Virus record (IMG/VR): IMGVR_UViG_3300010403_000004
Span: 1-64,000 of that record
Length of the DNA stretch: 64,000 nt
Direction: 5' to 3' (one strand)
DNA from: a virus
The position numbers were made by a program, and so were the translations under genes. A model generated the notes under the pieces. The model had not been told where the DNA came from, made no database searches, and saw only the letters and a program-made list of their open reading frames with translations. Position 1 is the stretch's first letter. Each line of letters begins with the position of its first letter. Shown piece by piece: positions 48,753 through 56,701 of the stretch.

Positions 48753-49522
48753 GCCTCTGGAAACTGGACCACGAGCTTGAAGCGCTGGTCAACGTCCAGG
48801 CCGAGCGCATGGGCGATACCGACGATCCACCCTCTGCCGAGGAGCTGGCAGCCATGCAAGCGGAGATCGCCAAGTACCTGGAAGCCTTGCCCCGCAAGGT
48901 GGACGGCGTGGCGGGGTGGTTCCGGGCGAAGGAATCGCAGCTCACGGCGATCCTGGGGCCGAAGTCCGCCACGGGCACGCGCAAGGGAGGCGAGGTTGAC
49001 CGGTTGCGCGCAATCGCGGCGGACATCGAGGGCCAGGTGGCGCGGCTCAAAGGCATCGTCGCGGAGGTCCTAGAGCGGCAGCCGGCGCCGGCGAAGGGCA
49101 GCCGGAAGCTGGTAGGCGCGACGGGATCGCAACTGATCCTGAAGGGCAACGGGGGCGTTGAGCCGCTGGTGATTTCGCAGCCGGAACTGGTGCCCGATGA
49201 TCTCAGTTATTTCGAGGGCCGAGTGTCGCATGAGCTCTATTGCGAGCTGATGAAGGTTGGGCTATCCACGCCTGAACTGGCACATGAAGTCGCTACGGCA
49301 TTCAAGCGGGTTCCGTCTCCATCACTCATCCGAGAGGCGCTAATCCAGCCGTGCGACCTATGCGACGGGAAAGGCGATTCAGAGGAGGCTACCACGTGCA
49401 GGAGCGATGGTGCACCCTGCAAATGTCCAGCGCAGCATTGCCCCTCATGCGGCGGTACCGGGCGGCGTGGCGTTCCTGGGGCACATCTGGGCGAGAGGTT
49501 AAATCATGTCGAAATCCGTTAG
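48740..49522 (+). CDS. Gp157-like protein with DnaJ-type zinc finger
   Basis: 260 residues from the ATG at 48740 with AAAGGAG. The N-terminal half matches the Siphovirus Gp157 type (LWKLDHELEALVNVQ, KVDGVAGWFRAKESQL, coiled coil). The C-terminus (about 205-240) carries CDLCDGKG ... CKCPAQHCPSCGGTG, a DnaJ-like zinc finger. Gp157-type genes are linked to phage resistance and recombination loci; the finger may bind ssDNA or proteins. Confidence 0.6.
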   Translation: MQELSLWKLDHELEALVNVQAERMGDTDDPPSAEELAAMQAEIAKYLEALPRKVDGVAGWFRAKESQLTAILGPKSATGTRKGGEVDRLRAIAADIEGQVARLKGIVAEVLERQPAPAKGSRKLVGATGSQLILKGNGGVEPLVISQPELVPDDLSYFEGRVSHELYCELMKVGLSTPELAHEVATAFKRVPSPSLIREALIQPCDLCDGKGDSEEATTCRSDGAPCKCPAQHCPSCGGTGRRGVPGAHLGERLNHVEIR

Positions 49523-49847
49523 GCCGTGGACGCCGGGGCCGTGGTATGCCGAACAGCCGGGTATGGGATTCACCACCCTCAGGCAAGTTGGGACCGACAG
49601 AATCGTATTTGCTCTGGCTCACCCCAATCCTAAATGTGGCGATCCTGACGTTCCTGATGAGGAAAAGTACGCGAATCTTGCGTTGCTGGAACACGCGCCG
49701 GATCTTTACGATGCGCTCAAGGACGCAGAAGGATGGGTAGAATTTCTCCGTATTAACGGATGCGATGGGGGAGCCGTGGTGAAATCTCTCTCAAAAATCC
49801 GGGCCGCCCTCGATAAAGCGAATCCCCACAGGAACGAGGTGCTCTGA
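49506..49847 (+). CDS. TPGPW-type phage early protein
   Basis: 113 residues. RPWTPGPWYAE at the start and a later NLALLEHAPDLYDALK helix match a common small early phage family (TPGPW...NARLIAxAPELL) of unknown function. Overlaps its neighbours. Confidence 0.6.
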   Translation: MSKSVRPWTPGPWYAEQPGMGFTTLRQVGTDRIVFALAHPNPKCGDPDVPDEEKYANLALLEHAPDLYDALKDAEGWVEFLRINGCDGGAVVKSLSKIRAALDKANPHRNEVL

Positions 49848-50077
49848 TGGCGGAAACCACAGCCTACACCTGCGACGAATGCGGGCGCACGAAGGGGGCG
49901 AGCAACCATTGGTACCGCGCCGCCCGCCTCACTACAGCAGCGCCGCAGTACCCCAGGCTCATCTGCGCGACGTGGGAGCAAGGCCCTCTGATGCTGGCCG
50001 ATGGCGACACCGAGCTTCACCTGTGCGGCATGGACTGCCTCACCAAGTGCATGAGCAAGGCGATGCAGAATGAATAA
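49847..50077 (+). CDS. Small zinc-finger protein
   Basis: 76 residues. CDECGR at the N-terminus and CGMDC...C at the C-terminus form a probable zinc site. Overlaps the next small gene by 8 bases. Function unknown. Confidence 0.5.
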   Translation: MAETTAYTCDECGRTKGASNHWYRAARLTTAAPQYPRLICATWEQGPLMLADGDTELHLCGMDCLTKCMSKAMQNE

Positions 50078-50213
50078 GATTAAGCCTGGGTATGATCCGA
50101 AATGTGAGGATTTGGCTCGCCATTTCCTGCCTTACGCGGACGATGCAGAAGTGGCAGATATGGCGCAGGTGATTCAAGACGCCATCGAAGACCAACTGGA
50201 AGATCCGAGATGA
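50070..50213 (+). CDS. Very small acidic early protein (47 aa)
   Basis: 47 residues from the ATG at 50070 (MNKIKPGYDPKCEDLARHFL onward), acidic and helical at the end (AQVIQDAIEDQLED). Its stop overlaps the next start (ATGA) and its start overlaps the previous gene. The YDPKC...LA.HFL pattern recurs in small phage early genes. A real but short gene. Confidence 0.5.
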   Translation: MNKIKPGYDPKCEDLARHFLPYADDAEVADMAQVIQDAIEDQLEDPR

Positions 50214-50632
50214 ACTGGACAACCTCACAGGCCGCCGCGGTCTTCGCGCGACTTGGAATCATTAACCCGCTGGGTGCCGCGTGCGGACAGCCGCCCCGCC
50301 GCTCCAAGTACAACGCCGTGCCTACGGTGGTGGACGGTATCCGCTTCGCATCGAAGGCCGAGGCCCAAGCCTTCCAGACGCTCAAGATCGCGGAATCCAA
50401 GGGCCTGGTGACGGATCTCCGCTTGCAGCCGCGGTACGAGTTGCAAGCCAAGTTCACGGACGGCCAGGGAGTCAAACACCGGGCCGTTTTTTACGTGGGA
50501 GATTTTGAGTTCGTCCGTGATGGCCGGCGGATCTGCGCGGACGTGAAGGGCGTAGAGGCTCCGGGATTCCGAGCCAAATGGAAGCTGGCCATCGCCCGGT
50601 ACCCGGATATCGTGTTCGAGTTGTGGAAATGA
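50210..50632 (+). CDS. DUF1064-type nuclease
   Basis: 140 residues. SKYNAVPTVVDGIRFASKAEAQAF then a LQPRYEL strand, GDFEF, ICADVKGVE and KWKLAIARYPDI match the DUF1064 family, predicted PD-(D/E)xK-type Holliday-junction or VRR-like nucleases of phages. It is placed with the recombination genes of the early operon. Likely a resolvase replacing RusA. Confidence 0.7.
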   Translation: MNWTTSQAAAVFARLGIINPLGAACGQPPRRSKYNAVPTVVDGIRFASKAEAQAFQTLKIAESKGLVTDLRLQPRYELQAKFTDGQGVKHRAVFYVGDFEFVRDGRRICADVKGVEAPGFRAKWKLAIARYPDIVFELWK

Positions 50633-50639
50633 GGAAACG

Positions 50640-51047
50640 GTGAGCAGAATCAGCTATTGCGATGAGGAAGACTTCCCCGGCCAGTTCGATTTGTGGCAAG
50701 GGAACTGCGAGCGGTCGCTACGCGGAAAGAAAGGGCAGGAGGAGCTTGGCGAGCTTCGCGCGGCGCTTCTTGATCTGCCGGACAAACGGCTACTCCACAA
50801 GGCGCTTGAGGACGAAGAGGGCGGCGTGTGCGCCATCGGAGCCTACGGCAAACGCAAGGGGGTGGACCTATCCAAGTTCGATTTGGACACCGATACCGAT
50901 GAGGTGGGTATCGTAGGCGGAATGCCGCGCTTGGTCGCGTGGAAGGTGGTAGAGATGAATGACTTCCAATTCGACCGACACTTTACTCCGGAGCAGCGCT
51001 ACGAAAAGATGCTCGCGTGGATTGACAGCAAATTGCAAGCAAAATGA
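50640..51047 (+). CDS. Early protein, unknown function
   Basis: 135 residues from a GTG at 50640. Helical N-terminus then mixed; no motif recognised. Ends just before a structured leader at 51053-51112. Confidence 0.55.
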   Translation: MSRISYCDEEDFPGQFDLWQGNCERSLRGKKGQEELGELRAALLDLPDKRLLHKALEDEEGGVCAIGAYGKRKGVDLSKFDLDTDTDEVGIVGGMPRLVAWKVVEMNDFQFDRHFTPEQRYEKMLAWIDSKLQAK

Positions 51048-51052
51048 GTTTA

Positions 51053-51112
51053 CGGGGGGTAATACACAGCGCGGGGCCGGGGAGGTGTCCACGACTCCGC
51101 GCTGATCCCCCA
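51053..51112 (+). promoter_or_regulatory. Nested hairpin leader before the 51143 gene
   Basis: Outer GGGGG and CCCCC enclose an 8-bp stem CAGCGCGG (51067-51074)/CCGCGCTG (51097-51104) with a 22-base loop. No T-run. It could be an RNA processing or attenuator structure between two early genes. Confidence 0.4.
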
Positions 51113-51142
51113 CCAGTTTAAAAATGAAAGGTAGGTAACGAC

Positions 51143-51571
51143 ATGGACGAACAGAAGCAAGCGCAATTCAACGGTTGGGCTAAGGTGGAAGTGATGGGCC
51201 ACCAGAGCCACATAGGATATGTCACCACCGAAGCATACGGCGGCGCGGTGTTATTCCGCATCGATCAACCGGAGGTTCCAGCCAGCGAAGAGATTCTCGA
51301 CGTTTCCGACTGGGTGGGAAACCAGCGATGCCCCGCCGGGACCGTCGTCAAGCGGGCCGCGATTCAGGCCGTTTCCGTGCTGGTCGGGTCGGGCAGCATT
51401 TACCGGATCATTCCATGCACGGAGGATGCGGCGATGAAGGCTATCCGCTCAAACGAGCGTCGGCCACTGTCTGTGGTGCGGCTCCCCGAGGCGATGGCTA
51501 TCGAAGCGCCGGATCGGGAAGCGGACGACGACGACGAAGACCCCGATCCACACGGAGACGGCGATTTCTGA
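51143..51571 (+). CDS. Early protein with acidic tail
   Basis: 142 residues. The N-terminus includes the strand pattern GYVTTEAYGGAVLFRID seen in a common phage family; the C-terminus is acidic (ADDDDEDPDPHGDGD). Downstream lies a strong promoter and structured leader. Function unknown. Confidence 0.5.
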   Translation: MDEQKQAQFNGWAKVEVMGHQSHIGYVTTEAYGGAVLFRIDQPEVPASEEILDVSDWVGNQRCPAGTVVKRAAIQAVSVLVGSGSIYRIIPCTEDAAMKAIRSNERRPLSVVRLPEAMAIEAPDREADDDDEDPDPHGDGDF

Positions 51572-51572
51572 T

Positions 51573-51601
51573 TTGACATTACGCCCGATGTGGCGTAGAC
51601 T
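51573..51601 (+). promoter_or_regulatory. Early promoter
   Basis: TTGACA (51573-51578), 17-base spacer, TAGACT (51596-51601). Transcription would start near 51608, at the hairpin TGTCGGG (51607-51613)/CCCGACA (51619-51625). Confidence 0.65.
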
Positions 51602-51606
51602 TTCCG

Positions 51607-51696
51607 TGTCGGGTAGCTCCCGACATGGATTTGCGGATACCCACGGGCTCGGGTCCTTAGCCCGAGCCTACCGCGCCACCCACTAAGGAGGGTGAT
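51607..51696 (+). promoter_or_regulatory. Structured leader: hairpin loop complementary to the ribosome site
   Basis: Hairpin 1: TGTCGGG-TAGCT-CCCGACA (51607-51625). Hairpin 2: GGCTCGGG (51646-51653), loop TCCTTAG (51654-51660), CCCGAGCC (51661-51668). The loop is the exact reverse complement of CTAAGGA (51683-51689), which is the Shine-Dalgarno sequence before the TTG at 51697. Pairing of loop and ribosome site would form a pseudoknot that hides the site. Confidence 0.55.
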
Positions 51697-51984
51697 TTGA
51701 TTCGACCGACAATCATCAACATCAAGAACAAAGGCGACGAGCCGTATCAGTATATCGGGCGGCCGTCAAAATGGGGTAACCCGTTCTTCATTGGTAAGGA
51801 CGGCGACCGTGACGCGGTTTGCGAAAAGTACCGCACCTGGATCGTCACTCAGCCGAAACTGATGGCGGCGCTACCTTCGCTGGCCGGTAAGCGACTCGCC
51901 TGTTTCTGCGCACCGAAGCGATGCCACGGCGAGGTTTTAGCGGATCTGGTTGAGGCGCTTCCGGAGGTTGGGGACCGTGCCTAA
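51697..51984 (+). CDS. DUF4326 protein
   Basis: 95 residues from the TTG at 51697 after CTAAGGAGGG. YIGRPSKWGNPF, YRTWIVTQP, CFCAPKRCHGEVLADL match the DUF4326 family of phage early proteins, probably a small nucleotide- or DNA-interacting protein. No ATG is in frame nearby, so TTG is used. The leader may control translation. Confidence 0.65.
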   Translation: MIRPTIINIKNKGDEPYQYIGRPSKWGNPFFIGKDGDRDAVCEKYRTWIVTQPKLMAALPSLAGKRLACFCAPKRCHGEVLADLVEALPEVGDRA

Positions 51985-52723
51985 TCGCATACTCCGAGAG
52001 GGCATCAACAGCAGCGCCAGAGTCAACCGGCTTTCGTTGGGGGCCGAGGTCCTGTATCGCCGCCTGATCTCGGTCGCAGACGACTATGGGCGGTATTACG
52101 CCAACCTCACGACCGTGCGCGGCGGGTGCTGGCCGACGCATTCGACCCCACCTTGCGAACAAGATGTCAGCAGATGGATAGCAGAGTGTCGGCAAGGTGA
52201 CCGCCCTTTGCTGACAATCTACATAGTGGACGGTTGCAATTACCTTCAAATCAATGATTTTAATCAGAAAGTACGCTCTAAAAGCAAGTTTCCTGACCCT
52301 GCTATCGGATTGCTGGCAAGTTGCGAGCAAGTTGTTGACAAAATGCCTGCACTAGACGTAGTCGAAGACGGAGTCGTATTGCGTAATGCGGAGTCGTATC
52401 CGCAGTCGGAGCGGGCGGCGGCAAATGGCACCCCAAAACCAATTCCGCTGCCATCACAGACCGAGTGGCCGCTCACCATCGCGGAGATCCGCAAGCACGA
52501 TCCAGCGGTCGATGACATTTTTGTGCTCAGGCTGGCGCAAGCGTGCATCCAGGGGTGCCTGAGCTCTAAGACCTTCCCGCAGGAAAAGATTGATCTGGTC
52601 ACCGACAAGGTGATTGCGAAGGCGTGCGCTGAGAGCTTCGCGACCGGGCCGCCGAACCACCGCGCGGGGCTGCTGCTGAACCGAGTGCCACCGATTCTGA
52701 TTTCATGGAGTGTGACGGAATGA
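51977..52723 (+). CDS. DnaD-like/replisome organiser-type protein
   Basis: 248 residues from a GTG at 51977 (overlap 8 bases with the previous gene). RILREGINSSARVNRL and AEVLYRRLISVADDYGRYYAN match the N-terminal domain of phage replisome organisers and related proteins. The C-terminus is helical. It likely helps start phage DNA replication with a host helicase. Confidence 0.55.
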   Translation: MPNRILREGINSSARVNRLSLGAEVLYRRLISVADDYGRYYANLTTVRGGCWPTHSTPPCEQDVSRWIAECRQGDRPLLTIYIVDGCNYLQINDFNQKVRSKSKFPDPAIGLLASCEQVVDKMPALDVVEDGVVLRNAESYPQSERAAANGTPKPIPLPSQTEWPLTIAEIRKHDPAVDDIFVLRLAQACIQGCLSSKTFPQEKIDLVTDKVIAKACAESFATGPPNHRAGLLLNRVPPILISWSVTE

Positions 52724-53601
52724 CGGAAATTGTCAATTACTGCGGACTGAGCGGCGGCAAGGATTCCAGCGCTACCATGCTCTGGCTGATCCACGAAAGC
52801 GGCTTGCCGCGAGAGTCACTCCGGTTCACGTTCTGCAACACGCACAATGAACACCAGTACACGTATGACCATGTGGCGCTGTTATCCCGGTACGTTCAGG
52901 AGTGGGGCTGTGCGCCGGTCGTGACGCTGGAACCGGAACGCGGGTTCTTCGATCTTGCGAAATGGAAGAAGCGTTTCCCGAGCCGCAAGGCGCGATTCTG
53001 CACCCAATTCCTGAAGGTCATTCCGTCGCGCGAGGATGTCACGGCGCTGATCCGCGCTGGTCATGAAGTGATAGTTCATTCCGGGGTCCGGGCTGGGGAA
53101 TCGGATTTGCGGTCGAAACTGGTAGAACGAGAATTTAGCGACATGTTCGGGTGCGTCATCAACCGCCCGCTACTCCGATGGACCTTGGCGGACGTGCTGG
53201 CCTATCACAAGCGCTTTGATCTGCCCCTCAATCGGCTGTACGGTTACGGCTTCTCACGCGTCGGATGCTTCCCCTGTATCAATAGCAACAAGGCCGAGGT
53301 CAAGCTGATTTCGATCCACTTCCCCGAGCGGATAGATGGGATTCGAGCGCAAGAGCAAGCGGGCTTCGGGCCGGGCGGAAGATATCAGTCTTTCTTTCAC
53401 GCCAAAACGACACCGCCGCGTTTTCATAGCGAAACGTACGTCAACCGGAAGGGCCTCAAGTATTCGGTCGCCACGATAGACGATGTAGTCCGCTGGTCGC
53501 ACACTGGGAAACGCGCGAAGGAACCCGGACCATACCTGACCGATGATTTCAATGATGACGCTTCGCTCGTATGCCCGAGCGGGGGAGGGATGTGCGAATG
53601 A
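52720..53601 (+). CDS. PAPS-reductase/DndC-like ATP pyrophosphatase
   Basis: 293 residues from the ATG at 52720 (ATGA overlap). SGGKDSS at 11-17 is the P-loop of the PAPS reductase/ATP-pyrophosphatase family. CTQF (94-97) and GCFPC (182-186) supply cysteines. HSGVRAGESDLRS is a further family segment. Phage members are often next to DNA-modifying genes; possible role in sulfur-type DNA or nucleotide modification or cofactor metabolism. Confidence 0.7.
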   Translation: MTEIVNYCGLSGGKDSSATMLWLIHESGLPRESLRFTFCNTHNEHQYTYDHVALLSRYVQEWGCAPVVTLEPERGFFDLAKWKKRFPSRKARFCTQFLKVIPSREDVTALIRAGHEVIVHSGVRAGESDLRSKLVEREFSDMFGCVINRPLLRWTLADVLAYHKRFDLPLNRLYGYGFSRVGCFPCINSNKAEVKLISIHFPERIDGIRAQEQAGFGPGGRYQSFFHAKTTPPRFHSETYVNRKGLKYSVATIDDVVRWSHTGKRAKEPGPYLTDDFNDDASLVCPSGGGMCE

Positions 53602-54116
53602 GACTCGATAAAACCGCGAAAGACGAACCCGATCAAGAGAATCCCGAGGAGATGGTCCGGCGCGCGTTCTCACGCTGCTCGAATTTCCCCGATGACAAAT
53701 TCGGGGTACTTGGACTCGCCCAGGGGCTCAAGCGGGCGTCCAGCCGCACGGGAGTGCCGATGGAGCGCATTGTAGCGGAGTGCGCCGACACCTCCGTGTA
53801 CTGCCCGACCGATGCGGACTTGCTGACGGTAGCGCGGGGGATTCGGGACGCCAGCAAGCGGGCGGTCCAGCGCGATCCCTGGGAGGATTGGAAGCGCGAG
53901 CCGAGCGCGCCGTTCGACATGCACGGCTATGACCACGCTCAGGCGGCACAGAGGCATCGTGAGCGCGATGCTTTGTGGACGGCGGCCAAGGGGCTTGGAA
54001 TGTTCCGAAACGGCGACTGGGCACCCTACGGCGTCATCTGCGCGGCATTGCGCGAGGCGGGGTACCCGAAGACGCCATACCAGGGCGAAATGCTCACAGC
54101 CTGGGAGAAATGCTGA
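53598..54116 (+). CDS. Early protein, helical
   Basis: 172 residues from the ATG at 53598 (ATGA overlap with the PAPS-like gene). Helical N-terminus (MVRRAFSRCSNFPDDKFG) and WTAAKGLGMFRNGDW; no family recognised. Coupled to the next gene by a TGATG overlap. Confidence 0.55.
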   Translation: MRLDKTAKDEPDQENPEEMVRRAFSRCSNFPDDKFGVLGLAQGLKRASSRTGVPMERIVAECADTSVYCPTDADLLTVARGIRDASKRAVQRDPWEDWKREPSAPFDMHGYDHAQAAQRHRERDALWTAAKGLGMFRNGDWAPYGVICAALREAGYPKTPYQGEMLTAWEKC

Positions 54117-54289
54117 TGCAACACGTGACAATCACAGCGGCCGGCACGTACGCCGCCAGCACCATCAAGCCCGAGTTGGTTGAATCGCTTCGCGCCAGCA
54201 TCGAGCAACACATGAAGGCGTATGGCCTGAAAGAGATCGAGATTACCGCGCGGGTGTGCGGATGTCGGAAGAAAGCTGAGGTTGCCTGA
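54116..54289 (+). CDS. Small early protein
   Basis: 57 residues from the ATG at 54116 (TGATG). Short helix and strand; CGC near the C-terminus. No family recognised. Confidence 0.45.
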   Translation: MQHVTITAAGTYAASTIKPELVESLRASIEQHMKAYGLKEIEITARVCGCRKKAEVA

Positions 54290-54290
54290 A

Positions 54291-55079
54291 ATGGGACAGA
54301 CGACAGAGATTTCCTGGACTGACCACACATTCAACCCTTGGGCCGGATGCGTGAAGGTGTCGCCAGAATGCGATAACTGCTACGCCGAAAAGGACACCAA
54401 CCGGCGCGGGTTCGTGAAGTGGGGGAAGGACGCGCCCCGGCGGCGTACGGTGCCGAGTTATTGGAATCAATTGGAAAAATGGAATCGCCACGCGTGCTCG
54501 ACTGGCGTACGCGAGCGCGTGTTCATCGGCTCCTGGTGTGACATCATGGAGGAAAACCCGCAATTGACGCCGATTCGGTGTGATCTGTGGCCACGGCTGG
54601 AACAGAGCGCGTATCTCGATAAGCTGCTGTTGACGAAGCGCCCGCAGAACTTCCGGAGATTCCTGCCGCGTTGGTGGATCGAGAACCCACGTACCGACGT
54701 GTGGGGTATGACCACGGCGGGAATGGCTTCCTCGAAATGGCGGATAGACGCTCTACGCGATACGCCTTTCGTGGTGCGCGGGCTCAGTATGGAGCCGCTG
54801 TTGGGTCCTATGGGCACACTCGACCTCCGTGGCATTCACTGGGTCATTGTGGGCGGGGAGAGTCAGCACGGCGCGCGTGCGATGCGGCCGGAGTGGGCGC
54901 GCGAGATTCGCGATCAGTGCGTAGCTGCTGGCGTGGCGTTCCATTTCAAGCAATTTGGCGAACACAATTCAGAACTGATTCACGTGGGCAAAAAAGCGGC
55001 TGGAAGACTCCTAGACGGCAGGGAATGGAATCAGTTCCCTGCGCTTCGCGACGGAAAGGTGGTGACGGTTGGCGAATAG
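54291..55079 (+). CDS. DUF5131 (Gp37/Gp68-type) protein with exchanged C-terminus
   Basis: 262 residues from the ATG at 54291. ISWTDHTFNPW then CVKVSPECDNCYAE matches the Gp37/Gp68 (DUF5131) family, a radical-SAM-like fold in phages. The C-terminal end (GEHNSELIHVGKKAAGRLLD then GREWNQFP) is a diverged version of a remnant at 55446-55550, so the end of this gene was replaced by an incoming HNH cassette. The HNH gene starts inside its last codons. Confidence 0.65.
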   Translation: MGQTTEISWTDHTFNPWAGCVKVSPECDNCYAEKDTNRRGFVKWGKDAPRRRTVPSYWNQLEKWNRHACSTGVRERVFIGSWCDIMEENPQLTPIRCDLWPRLEQSAYLDKLLLTKRPQNFRRFLPRWWIENPRTDVWGMTTAGMASSKWRIDALRDTPFVVRGLSMEPLLGPMGTLDLRGIHWVIVGGESQHGARAMRPEWAREIRDQCVAAGVAFHFKQFGEHNSELIHVGKKAAGRLLDGREWNQFPALRDGKVVTVGE

Positions 55080-55449
55080 CACTGAAGCAGTGCGCCGATG
55101 GCGCACAAAGCAAAGATCATTGGGATTGTCAGTACATGGGCCCGTTCGTCTCGCCAAACAGGCCGCATGGCTGAAGTCCACCTATTACGATCTGCGGTCA
55201 AGGCTCTACGATATTGTCGGTCGAGAATGTGTGTGGTGTGGGCACGACGATGTACGCGTATTGGAGTTTGACCACATCGCGGATGACGGAGCGAACGACC
55301 GCAGAGAGTTTCAAGGAGCGAGATCTATGCTGGATTATTATGTGACACGGCCTGATGAGGCCAAGGCGCGGCTTCAATCGCTCTGCCGAAATTGTAATTG
55401 GCTGAAGCGTAAAGGATTCACGCGCGAACAGAAGCGAGGCGCGGCATGA
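55069..55449 (+). CDS. HNH endonuclease at the end of the DUF5131 gene
   Basis: 126 residues from the TTG at 55069. CVWC (54-57), FDHI (67-70) and CRNCN (106-110) give the HNH zinc-nuclease signature; the N-terminus is basic and helical. It overlaps the DUF5131 stop by 11 bases and the remnant start by 4. Probably a homing nuclease targeting this gene. Confidence 0.7.
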   Translation: MANSTEAVRRWRTKQRSLGLSVHGPVRLAKQAAWLKSTYYDLRSRLYDIVGRECVWCGHDDVRVLEFDHIADDGANDRREFQGARSMLDYYVTRPDEAKARLQSLCRNCNWLKRKGFTREQKRGAA

Positions 55450-55550
55450 AATGGGGAGAACACGATAGCGGCCTGGTCCACATCGGCAAGAAGAAGGCAG
55501 GTCGGTTACTTGACGGGCGGGAGTGGAACGAATTCCCGAGGGTAGCCTGA
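55446..55550 (+). pseudogene. Displaced remnant of the DUF5131 C-terminus
   Basis: The frame from 55446 reads MKWGEHDSGLVHIGKKKAGR then LLDGREWNEFPRVA, ending at a TGA (TGATG overlap with the next gene). It aligns with the intact gene's end over 28 residues with 22 identical, and in AGRLLDGREWN (11 of 11 identical) 9 codons differ silently. It may still be translated as a 34-residue peptide. Confidence 0.75.
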
Positions 55551-55942
55551 TGGCCGGCACTCGCATGGGGTACCTCACCCGAGTCATCCGCTACGGGCCG
55601 CAGAAGCAGCCGGCGCCGCGTGTCGCCGTGCTGGTCCACGGAACCACCAACGGGTACACCACGCACGCCTGCCGGTGCGAGGGATGCCGCAAGGCCCACG
55701 CGGATGCGATGCGGGCGTATCGCCACAGGCCGAAGACGTGGCCGGATTGGGCGCACGGTCGAAACGGGACCTACCTCAACGGTTGCCGCTGCGCGAAGTG
55801 CAGGAAGGCGCACACGGCGTACCGGCGACGATGGGCGGCAACGCGGCGCCAGCCCGGGGAGTCGCCGCTTGATCGGCGGAGAGTTGAGCGGCTGGAGTAT
55901 TTCCGCAAGCGACACCAGGAGAAGAAAGGAAAGGCAGCATGA
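55550..55942 (+). CDS. Tandem Cys-motif protein
   Basis: 130 residues from the ATG at 55550. Two copies of a Cys motif, HGTTNGYTTHACRCEGCRKAH (about 30-50) and HGRNGTYLNGCRCAKCRKAH (about 68-88), each with CRCxxC. The C-terminus is basic (YFRKRHQEKKGK). A small DNA-binding protein is likely. Confidence 0.6.
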   Translation: MAGTRMGYLTRVIRYGPQKQPAPRVAVLVHGTTNGYTTHACRCEGCRKAHADAMRAYRHRPKTWPDWAHGRNGTYLNGCRCAKCRKAHTAYRRRWAATRRQPGESPLDRRRVERLEYFRKRHQEKKGKAA

Positions 55943-56220
55943 AAGACGCAGATAGGTACCGTATTCAGGCGCACGCAATGCAGTCCGGCGTGGCGGCAAA
56001 GATGAACATCGACCCGTCCGATACATCGCCTAAGCATTTGCGGGTTGGCATCAATTCAGCCATGAGCGATGTGGGCGGATTGGCTGGACTGCTGATCAAG
56101 AAGGGCGTATTCACCATGGAAGAGTACACCGAGGCAATCGCGGACTCCATGGAACGTGAGGCTGATTCCTATCGGCAATACCTCAGCGATCATTTTGGCA
56201 GAAAGGTTGATCTGGCATGA
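55939..56220 (+). CDS. Small early protein
   Basis: 93 residues. HLRVGINSAMSDVGGLAGLLI and KKGVFTMEEYTEAIADSMERE are a helical pattern common in phage early proteins. ATGA overlaps on both sides. Function unknown. Confidence 0.55.
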   Translation: MKDADRYRIQAHAMQSGVAAKMNIDPSDTSPKHLRVGINSAMSDVGGLAGLLIKKGVFTMEEYTEAIADSMEREADSYRQYLSDHFGRKVDLA

Positions 56221-56402
56221 AACCAGGACACCTACTCGTGATCCGCGCGATAATCGCGGACCTCGAATCCACTTACGGGCAGGACCCGGCGTGGGGGCCG
56301 ACCGCCGCACTGATAATTGCCGAGGAGGAGTTGCGCGTGTTCTACCAGCGGCAGGCAGCGAAAGGAAAGGCGAAGGCAACGGAGGCAGCATGCCAGTCAT
56401 AG
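56217..56402 (+). CDS. Small early helical protein
   Basis: 61 residues, helical (LLVIRAIIADLESTYG, ALIIAEEELRVFYQ), basic end. Coupled at both ends. No family recognised. Confidence 0.45.
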   Translation: MKPGHLLVIRAIIADLESTYGQDPAWGPTAALIIAEEELRVFYQRQAAKGKAKATEAACQS

Positions 56403-56701
56403 AGACGCCTAAGGTGTGGCCCAGTTTTGTGCGAAGGAAAAGCGACGGCTTCGTTAAACCGGTGGACATCACCGGCGAGAACTCGCGCAGTTGGCTGGAG
56501 GGTCCGGCATGGCTGGAAGGCCAAAGAAGGCGGGTAGTTAAGTCCGAATACGTTCCAGCCACAACCGAAGAGTACGAGCGACAGAACTGGCGCGACCGAA
56601 ACCAGTACCGCATTGGGCAACTGGTCGCCAATCGTCAACCGCCCGAAGTGCTGCGAAAGATAGCAGAACTGATCGGATATCAGGAGGAAGAGAAGCCGTG
56701 A
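56390..56701 (+). CDS. Small early protein
   Basis: 103 residues from the ATG at 56390 after GGAGGCAGC. Mixed, with Trp-rich N-terminus (VWPSFVRRKSDGF). Overlaps neighbours. No family recognised. Confidence 0.5.
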   Translation: MPVIETPKVWPSFVRRKSDGFVKPVDITGENSRSWLEGPAWLEGQRRRVVKSEYVPATTEEYERQNWRDRNQYRIGQLVANRQPPEVLRKIAELIGYQEEEKP

